64,000 nt of DNA from Rhizopus arrhizus (lineage: Eukaryota; Mucoromycota; Mucoromycetes; Mucorales; Rhizopodaceae), in NCBI GenBank assembly GCA_024220505.1, contig JAKZZE010000022.1:682001-746000 (forward strand), read 5' to 3'. The position numbers and the translations under genes are program-made. Of the stretch, positions 45,415 through 60,120 are shown piece after piece. The notes below the pieces were generated by a model. That model made no database searches and was not told where the DNA came from. It worked only from the letters and a program-made list of their open reading frames with translations. Position 1 is the stretch's first letter. Every line of letters starts with the position of its first letter.

Positions 45415-46451
45415 ATGACAGATAAACTTCCACCTAATTTACTCAAACTATTTGCACCACGACCTCCTTTATCTTATTATCCTCCTCTTGATAAAGATCC
45501 TCAAAAACGTGTTGGTTGTATAGTGACTGGCATAGCATCTCTTGTTTCAGAATTAAAAAATTACGATCCCGATTATGTACCTTGGAAATCATTAGCAGAA
45601 AAGCGTAAAGAAAAAGTAAGAAAAGAGAACATCTCAAAAAAGAATTTTGCTAAATTATTAATGTAGGCTGAAATTAAAAGAAAAAAAGCTGAAGAAAATT
45701 TACAAAAAGCTTTGGCAGAATGTAAAAAAAAAATAGCAGTTTTTAAGGCACACGGGAAAAAAGAAAAAGGAAAAAAATAACTTTTTTAAACAGATGATCC
45801 CGAAAAAGACGCGAACATCACTGGAGATCCTTTCAATACCCTTTTTGTTTCCCACCTAAGTTCTGATTTAACTGAAAGCGATTTGCAAAAAGAATTTGAA
45901 ACTTATGGCCATATTAAAAAGGCAAGTCTATATTTATTAGAAGAGAATACATTTTTATTTACCTTTAAAAGGCTATATAGATTCGTCTTATACGTGATCA
46001 GAATGGAAAGGCTCGCTGTTATGGTTTTGTAGAATTTGAAAGAGAAAAGGATATGCGTGGTTTGTAGAGAGAATAAGACGATCCTGATTGAGGAACTAAC
46101 TGATCTATAGCGGCATACAAAGACACAGATGGATTAAAGATACTTGGACGCCGTATAATAGTGGATGTTGAGCGCGCTCGTACTGTTAAAGGATGGAAAC
46201 CACGTCGATTGGGCGGAAAATTAGGTGGAAGAGAAACAAGAGCAAGTCACTTGAGTAATAATTCTTTTCGCGATCGTGGTAACCAAGGTCGTGGTTACAG
46301 TCGACACAATTACAGTAAAAGGGATGATGACAAAAAAAGACCACATGCTATGCGGTCCAGAAGCAGAAGTCCAAGAGGCTATAGAGATCGGGAAGATAGA
46401 CAACGCGGAAGAGATAGATCAAGAGATCGCGCCAAAAGAAGCAGATATTAG
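45415..46451 (+). CDS. SNRNP70: U1 snRNP 70-kDa protein
   Basis: Five exons: 45415-45615, 45667-45721, 45794-45921, 45981-46059, 46111-46451; 267 residues. N-terminal U1-70K signature [19 protein letters not shown] and the basic helix before the RRM; RRM with RNP2 LFVSHL and RNP1 RCYGFVEF; then [21 protein letters not shown], the usual segment after the RRM; C-terminus is Arg-rich with RS/RD repeats. Binds stem-loop I of U1 snRNA and thus helps define 5' splice sites. The third intron (45922-45980) begins GCAAGT and ends TATAG: a GC-AG intron within the RRM. No GT donor nearby keeps the RRM in frame. Confidence 0.95.
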
Positions 46452-46749
46452 ATTGCAAATTGTTTACTCATTTTTTTGTTGTATATTCAATCACAATTAA
46501 GTATAATAATAATAATAATAAAGAAGAAATATATTGTTTTTATTTATATGAACTTTACATGTACAAGAGCTTTTCCTATCAAAGTACTTGATTGTTTATT
46601 GAGGTTTTTAAAAAGCCTAGTAGATGCACAGAAGGAGATAAGAAAAAGATATGATATGTAAAAGCAAGTCTAAAATTGTGCCTCTGCTATTTGACATTCT
46701 CTTAAGGCTCTTTCTTCAAGATAGATACTTCTTCAAGATAGATACTTCT
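46452..46749. other. Intergenic, with a short tandem repeat
   Basis: Contains AAT-type microsatellite at 46501-46520 and the start of the 17-bp tandem repeat listed separately. Confidence 0.45.
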
Positions 46750-46752
46750 TCA
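46711..46752. repeat. 17-bp tandem repeat, about 2.5 copies
   Basis: Unit CTTCTTCAAGATAGATA repeated at 46711-46727 (first base T), 46728-46744 and partly 46745-46752. It touches the 3' end of the small minus-strand ORF. Confidence 0.85.
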
Positions 46753-47399
46753 GCTCCACTTTCTTGAAAGATTATTTATTGCACTATTCATCTTTTCTCT
46801 AGTCTTTCTCTCCCCTTCTTCTTCTTGCTGTGCTCTAATTTCATAAAATTCTGATGTTGCTCTAGCATTTGCTTTTCTCTCTGGCATCTTTTCATTCGCC
46901 ATTAAATTAAGTTGATACTTGATTACACCAAATATATTCTAGTATTTTTCATTCAAATCATTATTACTTAGTCAAACTTACGTCTCACCATCAATTTGAG
47001 AAGAATGCATGTCTTCCAACATGAACTTACTGAAATCAGTGCGATTGATACCCAATTCATTTTCCACTAATGCTTTAAATCTAGCAAGTTCAAAAGGATG
47101 ACATTTATGAAACTGCTTTCTTATTTTTCAGGATAGACAATCGCGAGTAGTCGAGGTGGCGATGTACACATGTACTTTTAAGTGTGACGAGGGCGTATTT
47201 TGTTTTGCTGCTTACAAATAAAACCTAAATCGGATTGCCGAGAGACATTTATTTGTTCATTTTAAGAGCAAATAATGCTGGATCCAAAGGGAATAGATTA
47301 TATGACAGGAATTCATACATATGGTTGCTTCATCAAACGCCATTTTAACAACTCAGATGTATGCTTGGCGATTTTGATGGGTGCTGGACGAGAGGCCAT
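46750..47399 (-). CDS. Unidentified small gene with an unresolved frame break
   Basis: Exon-like blocks on the minus strand: 47399-47319 (MASRPAPIKIAKHTSELLKW, ending in KQPY at a GTATG donor) and 47112-46982 (FHKCHPFELARFKALVENEL onward, ending at a GTAAG donor). The next acceptor (46939) leads to a stop within a few codons in the joined frame. A further block, 46917-46750, starting MANEKMPERKANARATSEFY and very charged, is open in a different frame. Either the gene has a frameshift or ends early and a second micro-ORF follows. Family not recognised; the basic N-terminus could suit a mitochondrial protein. Confidence 0.35.
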
Positions 47400-47563
47400 T
47401 CTCTTCTGTATGAAAACAATATAACCTCAGTCTTTTGATTTACAGAATTGGAGTTTTAAAAATGAATAAAAATAGCAATAAAGCCACACCTTGATTGACA
47501 GCTTTCAATAAATTGTGAGATATTCTAAAAACATCGCTTTTTTTTTTTAAAAAAAAAGTTAGA

Positions 47564-49503
<1,940 letters not shown>

Positions 49504-49718
49504 ATCATATGTATCATTCGTTTTCAAGCAAAACAACAAGTAATCATCTATCAATTCATAACAAAATATCTGACAGCGACTGTTGTCTTGTAAAAAAAAA
49601 AGTATATTACTTTTTGTATATAATATATCAAAAAAGAATAGTTTTTTAAAAAAAAAATGCATGTAGAATAGATATAAAATACTTTAAATAAAAATGCAAA
49701 AGTATAAATTTATGATTA

Positions 49719-51006
49719 TTAGTTATTTTTCTGTGCAATTGTGTAATGAATATTACACCAACTTTTGAATTCTTTACATTCTTTTATAGCCGATTCAACC
49801 ATTTTATCATATTTTGCTACATTCATTGACCAATCCTCACATAATTTGGGTTTAACTGATTCAAGTAGACGTTTTATACATTCGAGCATAATATCACCAT
49901 TTTTACCATACCAACCTATTGGTGCTGAACGATGAGATGATTCTATATGTGTGACGTTATCTATTTCTTTTATCATGGATTCTAGGTGTGAAGCAATTTT
50001 AAGGTTGATATTTCTTGTTTGTAGTGAGACAGTTAAACGCATCATCCAAATGGATAAATTGGGTCCAACATCTTGAATGGCCCCACCAAATTCACAGAAT
50101 TCAATATAGCCTCCAGGCTTAACGACTCGAACAAGCTCAGGTATTATTGTTTCCCAATCCTTTTGACTGTATTTAAATATAGCATCGTATTGAGTAACAT
50201 AATCAAACGTGTTGTCTGGAAATGCAAGTCTACTAGACACATCCATCAATCGGAAATGACAATTGGCAGGTGGTTGACTAGAGTTGACTATGAGTATTTA
50301 TTATTTTATTACATTCAATCTTACCTTATTGGATATAACACAGCATCTACAGAAGTAAAATGTGATTTGGGATATTGTTTTGCCATATCCAATGCCCACC
50401 AACCAGGACCTGCTCTATAAAAAAGTTTACATTTGTTGTATGAATCATTTTCTTTGATTTACTTACGATACATTAAGTACTCTAATACCTCTTTCTAATA
50501 AATTCGTTACTGGTGAAAAATATGGTTTAATAAATAATGATCTATTAGATTATTATATATCCTGTTTTATTTATATTCAATTTTACGGTGTTAATTTACT
50601 TGAATAATAATTGATTTATCTGTAATCTTTCTATCTCTTCATCATCACAAGGTAAAAACTGCTCACTTGGTTTTTTAGTTTGTCTATAATTTCTTCCTTC
50701 AATATATTCAAATTGTTTAGTTGGAAATTTGGGTTCTGCTAATGTGTCAATGATATCCGCTTTAGCACTGTTCTTTCTATAGTAAATATACACACAAACA
50801 AACAAACACATACAAAAGAAAAACATTTTATATATTTACCTTTTAGAGCTACCGGTGCTTTTTGTTTGTTGTGTTCTTGAAAGGACTGAAAAGGGGTTCA
50901 TATTGTATTTAAAAAGAAGTTGAAAAATAAAATAAATAAAAAAAAAAAAAAAAAAGTAAATACTGCAATTGGTACACTTACTGAATTTAAATTTTGCATC
51001 CATCAT
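49719..51006 (-). CDS. Class I SAM-dependent methyltransferase
   Basis: Six exons: 51006-50982, 50885-50840, 50776-50600, 50541-50467, 50414-50325, 50277-49719; 323 residues. Methyltransferase domain from about residue 95: ERGIRVLNVSAGPGWWALDM (motif I), DAVLYPI (acidic end of strand 2), FPDNTFDYVTQYDAIFKYSQ (motif post-I), VRVVKPGGYIEFCEF. Then a family-specific C-terminal half with LCEDWSM and ECKEFKSWCNIHY. This architecture is that of the many UMTA/LaeA-like or 'Methyltransf_25' proteins expanded in Mucoromycota; substrate unknown. Motif I reads VSAGPG where the family usually has V(G/D)xGxG, with Ala for the first Gly position. The first exon is only 25 nt; a second Met codon follows directly. 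Confidence 0.82.
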
Positions 51007-51348
51007 TTTTGAATTTTATAGTTTTTCTCAGCTTAAGCTCCTATTGAAAGAAGAAGGTGAAACTCTGAACACTTTGTGACATAATAATGTTTCAAAACTG
51101 CAAATAGCATAAATAAGAAGCTACTTGAATAAATATCCAGATTAATTGATATCTACATGGAAAAAAATTGTTGAAAACTCAGTAACTTTCTGTTTGTTGA
51201 TCATAATTTCTCCCTTTTTTCAGTAAATATTTAAATTAAGCATTGAATAAAAAGTATACTTTAAAAACAATATATAGAATGTTTAAGTATAAGCCAAACA
51301 GTTTGATTATCGGATATTTTATTAGTTTAATGCTTTTATTTACATAAC

Positions 51349-51379
<31 letters not shown>

Positions 51380-51902
51380 GAATCGCTCGACGAGACCATT
51401 GTATCCGAAAGCCAAAATAATCTCAGGAGGATCAAATACAGTATTTTTACTTGGTTTTCGGACGTTTTCATTTTTTTAGGACGAATTCATTTTTATTTTC
51501 AGACATTCTCTTTCTTTTTTTTTGGAAAAACTCTCTTTTCAATTAAGACGCAGTAATGTAAACTTAAATAGGCACCCTGATGATCACATCAGTTTCGTTA
51601 ACTTTTTTATTACAGTACAGCTGGTAAATACTGTCATTTTCTGAAAAATAAATGTCCCTAAGCCAAAAATAAATGGCAGTTATTGAAATCTAATTGTCAG
51701 TTTGGGCAAAAATGATTGTCGCTTTCGAAAAATTACATTGTCCATTCCCAAAGACCATAATGTCCACTTAGGCAAATACATTTGCCAATTTAAAAAAAAA
51801 TACACACACATTATAAACAAATATGCAGTTGATTTATTAAAATAGAATATTACAGAGAGGGTAAAGACGCACACCACGCATGCACGTTTGGCCCTGAAAA
51901 AT
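51007..51902. other. Intergenic with poly(A) tract
   Basis: AT-rich; 25-nt poly(A) at 51355-51379. No gene recognised. Confidence 0.5.
51355..51379 (+). repeat. Poly(A) tract, 25 nt
   Basis: Uninterrupted A run in intergenic DNA. Confidence 0.85.
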
Positions 51903-53190
51903 TTACTCGGCTAAATCAACAGCAGCCTGTCGCCAAGAAAGAAGAGTTGGCAGGAGGGCAGCAAACGATTTGAGGTCTCTGGGGTTTTGTGGCATAGTTA
52001 ATTTTAAATGTCTTTCCCTTACATAGTATTGATTGTATTTTGTCAAGGTTTCAAAGATGATAGTATTTTCTATTTATTGTGATTTTAGTTCATATACCTG
52101 AACTTTAATAGCATAATATTTTTACTTACCATGATAAACAACGGTATACACTTTTTTTTTGTTATCTTTTTTCAGCGTCCTGATAGCATTCTTTTAAATC
52201 TTTGCGCAATCACTCTCTAATTTCTTCTCTGTGTTTGTGTGGCAACCTCCTGCAAGTTCAACTAATATTATCATTGAATTGCTTTTAAGTGCTAAGCCAT
52301 CGATTTTACTACTCTCCAAGTCATCATGGAGCACTTCAATCCTATGTACAAACAGGAGTCAACAGCAAAGATATTATAGGAAAATAATATTAATGATTAC
52401 CATTTAAACTCGATCAAATCTTGATATTATAAAAATAAAGAATTAATAATTGGAAAAGTACTCCAGGTGGCAGCAGTGCGTTCTCTCAATTTTTGACCTA
52501 AAGGATTCATGGGGCTTTTACATAATTTCAAGCTTGAAGAACGGATCATCAGAATGAATTAGTATTGAATATAAAAGGTGAAGGGTACTATAGTAAAACT
52601 TACAAATGAAACACTATGCCATGAATGAAATCATAATCATTGTGGGGAAGTATGGATCAAAGTGACTGTTGTCAGGAAACTCATCATAATTCACAAGTAA
52701 TCTCCTAATTGAAAAGAGAGAGGGTGGACAGCTAGCAATCCTTTCTAACAAATCATTACATTCCTTGGTGAGGGAAACGGTCTTGATGGCACAAGCATTC
52801 TTGATTTCATTATAGGTGTCTTGATTTAAGGTTTGTTGCAGGAGATTCACGGAAGTGGTATCACTTAGGTCTATTACATGCATATTCGACAAACTATAAA
52901 AAAACCTATTTAGCAATGTTTACAAAAATACGATTAGGACAAACGTACTCATTTTCAAGTTTTGTAGTGTATTCTAGAAAGCTTTTGTGAGATTGTTAGG
53001 CTTTCGGGTTTAAGTAGGTTTGGTATAAGTTATTGAGACAAAGTTTTGGTAATCGAATAAAGTATTGGATAAAGTAATATCCAAAAAAGAGTAGATAATT
53101 TGAGTTGTAAGTTCGCTTGAGTAGAGTGACCACCAGATCTTGTTAAGTAGATCATTCTGAATTGAATAAAAGTAAAATAAAAAGATAAAA
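51903..53190 (-). pseudogene. Degenerate multi-exon gene of an accessory family, nuclease-like motif
   Basis: Exon-like blocks in order on the minus strand: a broken 5' part (about 53190-52990, NDLLNKIWWSLYSSELTTQ with stops after it); 52890-52614 (SNMHVIDLSDTTSVNLLQQT, ERIASCPPSLFSIRRLL, NYDEFPDNSHFDPYF); about 52345-52225 (SKIDGLALKS, IILVELAGG); and 52060-51903 (YVRERHLKLTMPQNP, SFAALLPTLLSWRQAAVDLA, stop). The Asp-Gly ... Glu-x-(Ala/Ser) spacing in the third block resembles the core of PD-(D/E)XK-like nuclease folds seen in accessory fungal gene families. Stops between blocks exceed what introns explain, so I call it decayed. The nuclease idea is inference. Confidence 0.4.
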
Positions 53191-53666
53191 TAAAAAAGAG
53201 ATTACAATAAAGTATATGGTTCATGGGATTATTGATTCTTCCTATTTATCAAATAAAAGAAGTATTTTGATTCAAAGGAGATTTATTTGGATGAGGTAAG
53301 ATAATAATAATTATAATTCTTGATAAATTGTTGATATTTATATGTTTTTGGTTTTCTTGATTTTGTGATGTTTTTAGATTTTTGTGTTTTCCTTTGAATT
53401 GTGAATTTAGTTGAGTTATTCAATTTCATTGAGTTTATCAAAAATATTGAGGACTTGAACTTAGTTCAGGTCCGAACTTTCTTCGTCAAGTGGTACGATT
53501 AAAGAGTATTTTTATTTTAAATTTAAGATAACTCAATTGACCACATAATCACTTCTGGGATTGAATTGCTCGAGTCAGATCAAAGAGAGGATAAAAGAGT
53601 GCTAAAAACCTTTTTGATAGTCAAAAAGGGAAAAAGGAAAGGGAAGGGAAGAGGTAGAAAAGAGCT
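53191..53666. other. Spacer between two decayed accessory genes
   Basis: No feature recognised. If the Gag-like ORF upstream belonged to a LINE-type element, a reverse transcriptase should follow here on the minus strand; none is visible. Confidence 0.4.
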
Positions 53667-54425
53667 CTAGATCTTGTCTAGGAGAGGGTTGTGATAGTTA
53701 TAAGGGAGAGCGAGATCAAAAGACTCCAAGAAATTGAGGTCTATGAGCCCAGATTGGAGAAAGTATTTAGTGACAGGGTTGTAAAGAGGAGCCTTGAGAC
53801 GGCGGAAAGCAGAACCAAGTCGTTGGAGGAATACATGACGAGCAAGTTTAGTTTTTCTTTCAATGGATTCATTGAGAAGTGTAGGATCACGAATGATGGA
53901 GGGGCTCAGAGGGTCAAAGTCGTCACGAATAGTGATTTTGTGTTTGTACAACTGAAAACGGAGCTCAGGTTCGAAACCGGTATGGATAAGGAAGCTGACC
54001 ACATTTTGATCTGAATATTGAATATCCAGAATGCGGCGTGTGTTAATGTGCAACTCACAAAGGTTAGCACGGAGTTGATGGATGGGGAGGCGACGGTGAA
54101 TGGGAACGTGAATAAACTTGAAGCTGGAAGGAGCAGTAGGAGAGGAAAATTGTCGAGCAATGGCAGCTAAACTGTGTTTGGGTTTGGGATTCGGAAGCTT
54201 AGATACCTTGGTTGTGGGAGGAGCAGCATCATTGCTGGGGGAGCGTGGACGTTTGGAGGAGGGGGGAGTAGATTCAGAAGGAGGACTGGAGTTTGCAGTT
54301 GGTGTGGGTTCAGAGAATACTTGCTTCCGCAAAAAAGCGTTTTCCTATTGCAACTGGTGTATCTTGGCATTAGCGATTGCGAGTTCATTTTGTAATCGTC
54401 GAATGGTTTGAAGTTGGGTGGACAT
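53667..54425 (-). pseudogene. Gag/ORF1-like retroelement protein with one in-frame UAG
   Basis: From ATG 54425 the frame reads MSTQLQTIRRLQNELAIANA, KIHQLQ, then TAG (54347-54345), then ENAFLRKQVF and on to 53667 without another stop: 252 codons in all. The first 35 codons form a leucine-zipper-like coiled coil that continues through the stop, so the stop looks like a point mutation (CAG or GAG to TAG) or readthrough site. The middle is Pro/Ser-rich and basic. The C-terminal part (LPIHQLRANLCELHINTRRI, then VVSFLIHTGFEPELRFQL and RDDFDPLSP) resembles the first-ORF protein of non-LTR-type elements spread in Mucoromycota. G+C is higher than its surroundings. No reverse transcriptase is adjacent. 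Confidence 0.5.
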
Positions 54426-55293
54426 GATGAGTTATTTCCTTAAAATGAAAAAAATTATCAAAAGTGTTGGGGAAGCGAAAGAGTCCATTTTATTAATATA
54501 CAGTATTTCCCGTTAGCATTTTTTGTATTTTACTTGTTTTTGGAGAGATTACTAACAGTAATTCTAATTTAAGGGTACTTGCGTCGTTATGCTGCCTTGT
54601 CTTTCTCCTAACTCTGGTGCTTTATGGTAACAATACAACAATCGTTGTTTATGTGAACAGCTTTGGTGAGTTCAATCACTGCAACTTATAAGACTATCCT
54701 AGCAAATGTGGGAAGTTTTTTGTGTACCAGTGCTCTATTCGACCCCATTATACTCCCACTTCATTCAACCTGACTGCTATGGCACCTCATTCGGCTTTTC
54801 TCAGCTGTTAGATTCACCTATAACCTCTTGACTACCAGCCCATGTGCTAGCAAGCTAGGAGAATTGTCTTTGGCTATAACAAATACACTGGTTCTCATAC
54901 AGAATAGACTCCAACAGTCACTCTATTGCTATCCGATGGGACTTGATCTTTACTGTAATTAAGTCTCGCTGGTTATTTTTTTTTTTATTAGGAAAGAACT
55001 AATTTGGTCCTCTTTTGATGAATATTGATCGACATTATCTGTCATTTCATATTTATGACCTCAAAGTAAAGGATCAAACAACAGTTATTTTGTAGAAGAA
55101 TCTATGATTAATCTTTTTTATTTATATTAAAAGACTTAAGTGAACGCATGATATCTTTAATACACCCTAATCGCTCAAATCAGAATAAAAAACATCCTTT
55201 TGGATCAAGGACGAAAAAACCAAAGGAAAGTAAATGAGTAAGGAGGGAAAGGTGTATCACAGACACCATAGAAAAACCCACAGAAAAATCTGA
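54426..55293. other. Intergenic, GC-richer patch, nothing identified
   Basis: Bases about 54580-54970 are GC-richer than normal spacers here and hold short open frames broken by stops on both strands; probably remains of a mobile element. Confidence 0.4.
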
Positions 55294-55533
55294 CTACACA
55301 GCAAACGAACTTCCACTGCTGGTATTTGAAGAAGTTAAGTTATAACTTCTGTATTTCATGGCTAATTTTGTTCCAGAAACACTACCAGCCTCATCAATAC
55401 ATTCAGACTCGATTGACTTATTAGGCTCAAGGGTGTTAATTCTTTCAAGACTATACCAAGTATCATCATCAACTTCTTCACCTATAAATGTATGCAACTT
55501 CATTGCTCGCCAGCTACAATTTTTAAATAACAT
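55294..55533 (-). CDS. Unidentified 79-residue ORF
   Basis: ATG-started frame of 79 codons (GEEVDDDTWYSLERINTLEP; acidic, ending Ser-rich). Not recognised. It could be the last exon of a lost gene or a remnant of the surrounding accessory block. Confidence 0.3.
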   Translation of the reverse strand: MLFKNCSWRAMKLHTFIGEEVDDDTWYSLERINTLEPNKSIESECIDEAGSVSGTKLAMKYRSYNLTSSNTSSGSSFAV

Positions 55534-56097
55534 TTTTTCTTCTGATCATCACTAGCTTTTTACGATCTTCCAACCTCTACTGCATCGATCCTGTCCAGTC
55601 TCAAGAAGAAATTATTCATGTTAAACTTGTGATGGCTGCTCCCAAAGAAAAAGCACATCCAATTATATGATTAAAGTGGTATGAATTAATGAACTGCCCT
55701 TTAATTGGTTGTTTTATCATGCTCAGTCGACAACCCGGTATAATTAAACCATTTTATTCACAGTATAAAACAGTTTATCCGTCCTCTTAATCTTTAACTC
55801 TTCAATAAGCACATACAGCATCTTTTTTTTTTGTCTTCATCGCATCCATAAACATTCTTTCAATAGTGGTATTATGCATTGAATCATCCATCGATGGCAT
55901 CTTGGCCTTCTCTGATGCTGCTTTGCAGTTACAACAGACTACGCACTCTAAATGTATGGTTCCATTACTCCTTTGGTTTATGGCCCCGGTTAATGCAACT
56001 ATTATTTGTTATTACACATTTCTTTTCATTAGCTTTACAGTTAAAGACAAGAAGGTAACATGATCTAGGGGCTTTTAATGATTTACAAAAGTATTTA
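55534..56097. other. Intergenic, 3' side of the MAP kinase gene
   Basis: No supported feature; a short plus-strand open frame at 55866-56063 has no motif. Confidence 0.45.
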
Positions 56098-57685
<1,588 letters not shown>

Positions 57686-58935
57686 CTTTTTATATATTAT
57701 TAATAACAATTTATTTATCACAAATACAAAGAAAAAGAGGAGACTTACTTTTAATTATTATTATTGTTTTTTTTTTAAAAGAAAAAAGTAAAAAGAAACA
57801 AAAAAAGAAAAAGAAAAAGGGCAATTTGAAAAATTTTATTAGAAATGATAACATAAAAAACTGATGTCATTGAAACATCATCCCGATTTACTTATTTCAC
57901 CATTGTGGAGAGCTTGGCCAATCAATCACAAAAAAAATTCAATAAACCTTGCCACAGTTCAGAGTCCGAGAAATCATGAAGGGATATTCAATAGTTTGTA
58001 TAATGTCACGTCGTGAAAAATGTTTCTAGGAATACATAGTGCAACCCACTTGACCTACAAATGATTCATCTTTCTATAAACAGTACTAATTCGCTCTTAC
58101 TCTCGTAAAATTTATTTTTTGAACAGTAAGCTTTAGAACCATTGGCTCTTTTTCTATCTCCTTGCAACATCATAAAATAAACAATTGTCAAACAGATCCA
58201 TAAAGTTGATTTGTATCAAAGCTGTCTTTGTTGAAATAAAAAATTGTGGTTACTAAATTGCTTATTGTTCATTAATGATCTCTTGATGAACTCTGCATGC
58301 TTTTAATTTTTTAGTTCAGCATTTGGTAGTTGATAAGAAAAATAAAAAGAATGATGTTCTGTATACTATCAATAGAATCACAACCTGATTAAAATCTAAA
58401 AACATTGTTTATATATGATTAAAAGTGCCCAGTTCTACTTCATATTGAAGGATATGCCTCCTTTGAGCACAATGTCTAAAAGAGTTAAAATGATACAAAT
58501 AAACAATTTTTTAGGAAAATAATGTGTAGAAAATGAGAAAAAATACTATATTAAATCAATTAACGTAGCACATTGCATAAACACTGCAAATTGTTTTATA
58601 AAAAAAAAAGGTATTCTTAACCATTTGTATAGCTTTCCAAAATATTAAAAAAAAAATCAAAATACTACGTTACTCTCAACAAAAAAGAATCTGTTTTAAA
58701 TTACCTTAGCAGATTTATGTGTAAAAATTTCAAATATACTGAAAATAAATGCTTTGTAATAATAAACTAAACAATTCTCATAATATACTCTCATTAAAAA
58801 TTGATAGCCGAATCAGTAACATGCTATCCTCTTTGCTATTCAATGCTCCACCTTAATGCTTAGTATAGAATATGATAGTGTTGTTTTCTCGTCCTATATT
58901 GCTTATACAGTTTTATTATATTACAATTTCTAAAT
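57686..58935. other. Intergenic, upstream of HOG1 and downstream of NIP7
   Basis: AT-rich, stop-rich; nothing recognised. The A/T- and AG-rich DNA just above 57700 is the likely HOG1 promoter. Confidence 0.5.
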
Positions 58936-59701
58936 CTAAAATAATGTATCTTCATCACGAAGATATTCTCCTACGTCTGCTTGGTGAAAAACAATGATAT
59001 CTGTAGGTTGAAGTCTCTTCATGTCTACTGTTGATCTTGCTGTCACACCAAATCCCTAATTATTTATGTGGTCAATTCAACATCTCTTGATATAAATGTA
59101 TACTTTACTAATGGTGAATCAGACATAGAAAGGATCACTACACCAGTGTGTTCAGGTGTATCATCTGTTATTCTACCCAAATGAGCTTTGACAATATGGT
59201 TACCGTATAAGAAAGGCATTTCACCGTTGGGCTTAATCCAGATCTTGTACTATATAATTTTTTAGATCCCATACAGACCATACACAGATTCCATTTTATA
59301 CCTTTGCATATTGTGCTAAATAATCAAGTGCTGTAATGTGTAATTTGAACTTGCCAGTTTTTGTAAATTTACCAAAACAAACACCAAGCGAAGCAAGTTG
59401 ATCACGTCCTACACTCACAGCCATACGTACCATAGATTCACTAAACTAAAGTTAATATTTATTCAATGCTATATTATTTTCTTTATTTTTACCTAAGGTA
59501 ATAAACTTTATTCTTTTGAAGACGGAAACAATATGTTTCATCAGGTCTGTCAATCAAATGTTTAATGTTGGCTCCAATACTACAAAGTAAATTATTATTT
59601 AGTAATCCGAAGCTTTAACAGATCAAATCAACGTTTCCACTTTACTATTTTGCAAGTTTCTCAAAAAGAGTAGTTGTTTCTTCAGAAGTTAAGGGACGCA
59701 T
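58936..59701 (-). CDS. NIP7: 60S ribosome biogenesis factor Nip7
   Basis: Five exons: 59701-59646, 59579-59493, 59440-59302, 59249-59109, 59055-58936; 180 residues, exactly the usual Nip7 length. Begins [20 protein letters not shown], contains SRxE-like [49 protein letters not shown], then the C-terminal PUA domain with [17 protein letters not shown] and [14 protein letters not shown]. It binds pre-rRNA and is needed for maturation of the 60S subunit in the nucleolus. Confidence 0.96.
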
Positions 59702-60120
59702 TTATTTAAGATGAGTGGTATAATTAAAGACTGGATGAAAAATAATAAAAAAATTCAAATAAAATGACAAAGTAAGCCACTGTGACTTTATTTATTGTTT
59801 ATGCAGCCAACACAATAAAAGAACTAGCTTATTTTAGTGTTGCAAAAGTAGAAAATGGTCCTTTGATGGTCTAGAGACATTACTCAAGTCTACAGTTCAA
59901 CATCAAATACAAACATTACTATAGCCACAAAATCCTTGAGTGAATATCATATTAAATAATTATGAATGGATCTGCATCATAGCTCTTTGAAATAAGGAGT
60001 TACCAAGGGCAACCAATGTGTTATTTTAAATTTGGATATTATAAAACAAACCAAAGGATATTAAAGCTTTTTTTTTTTTTTACTTGGTCAAACGAACATT
60101 AAATTATGTTTAAAAATATA
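59702..60120. other. Intergenic spacer
   Basis: No feature beyond a T tract near 60070. Confidence 0.5.
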
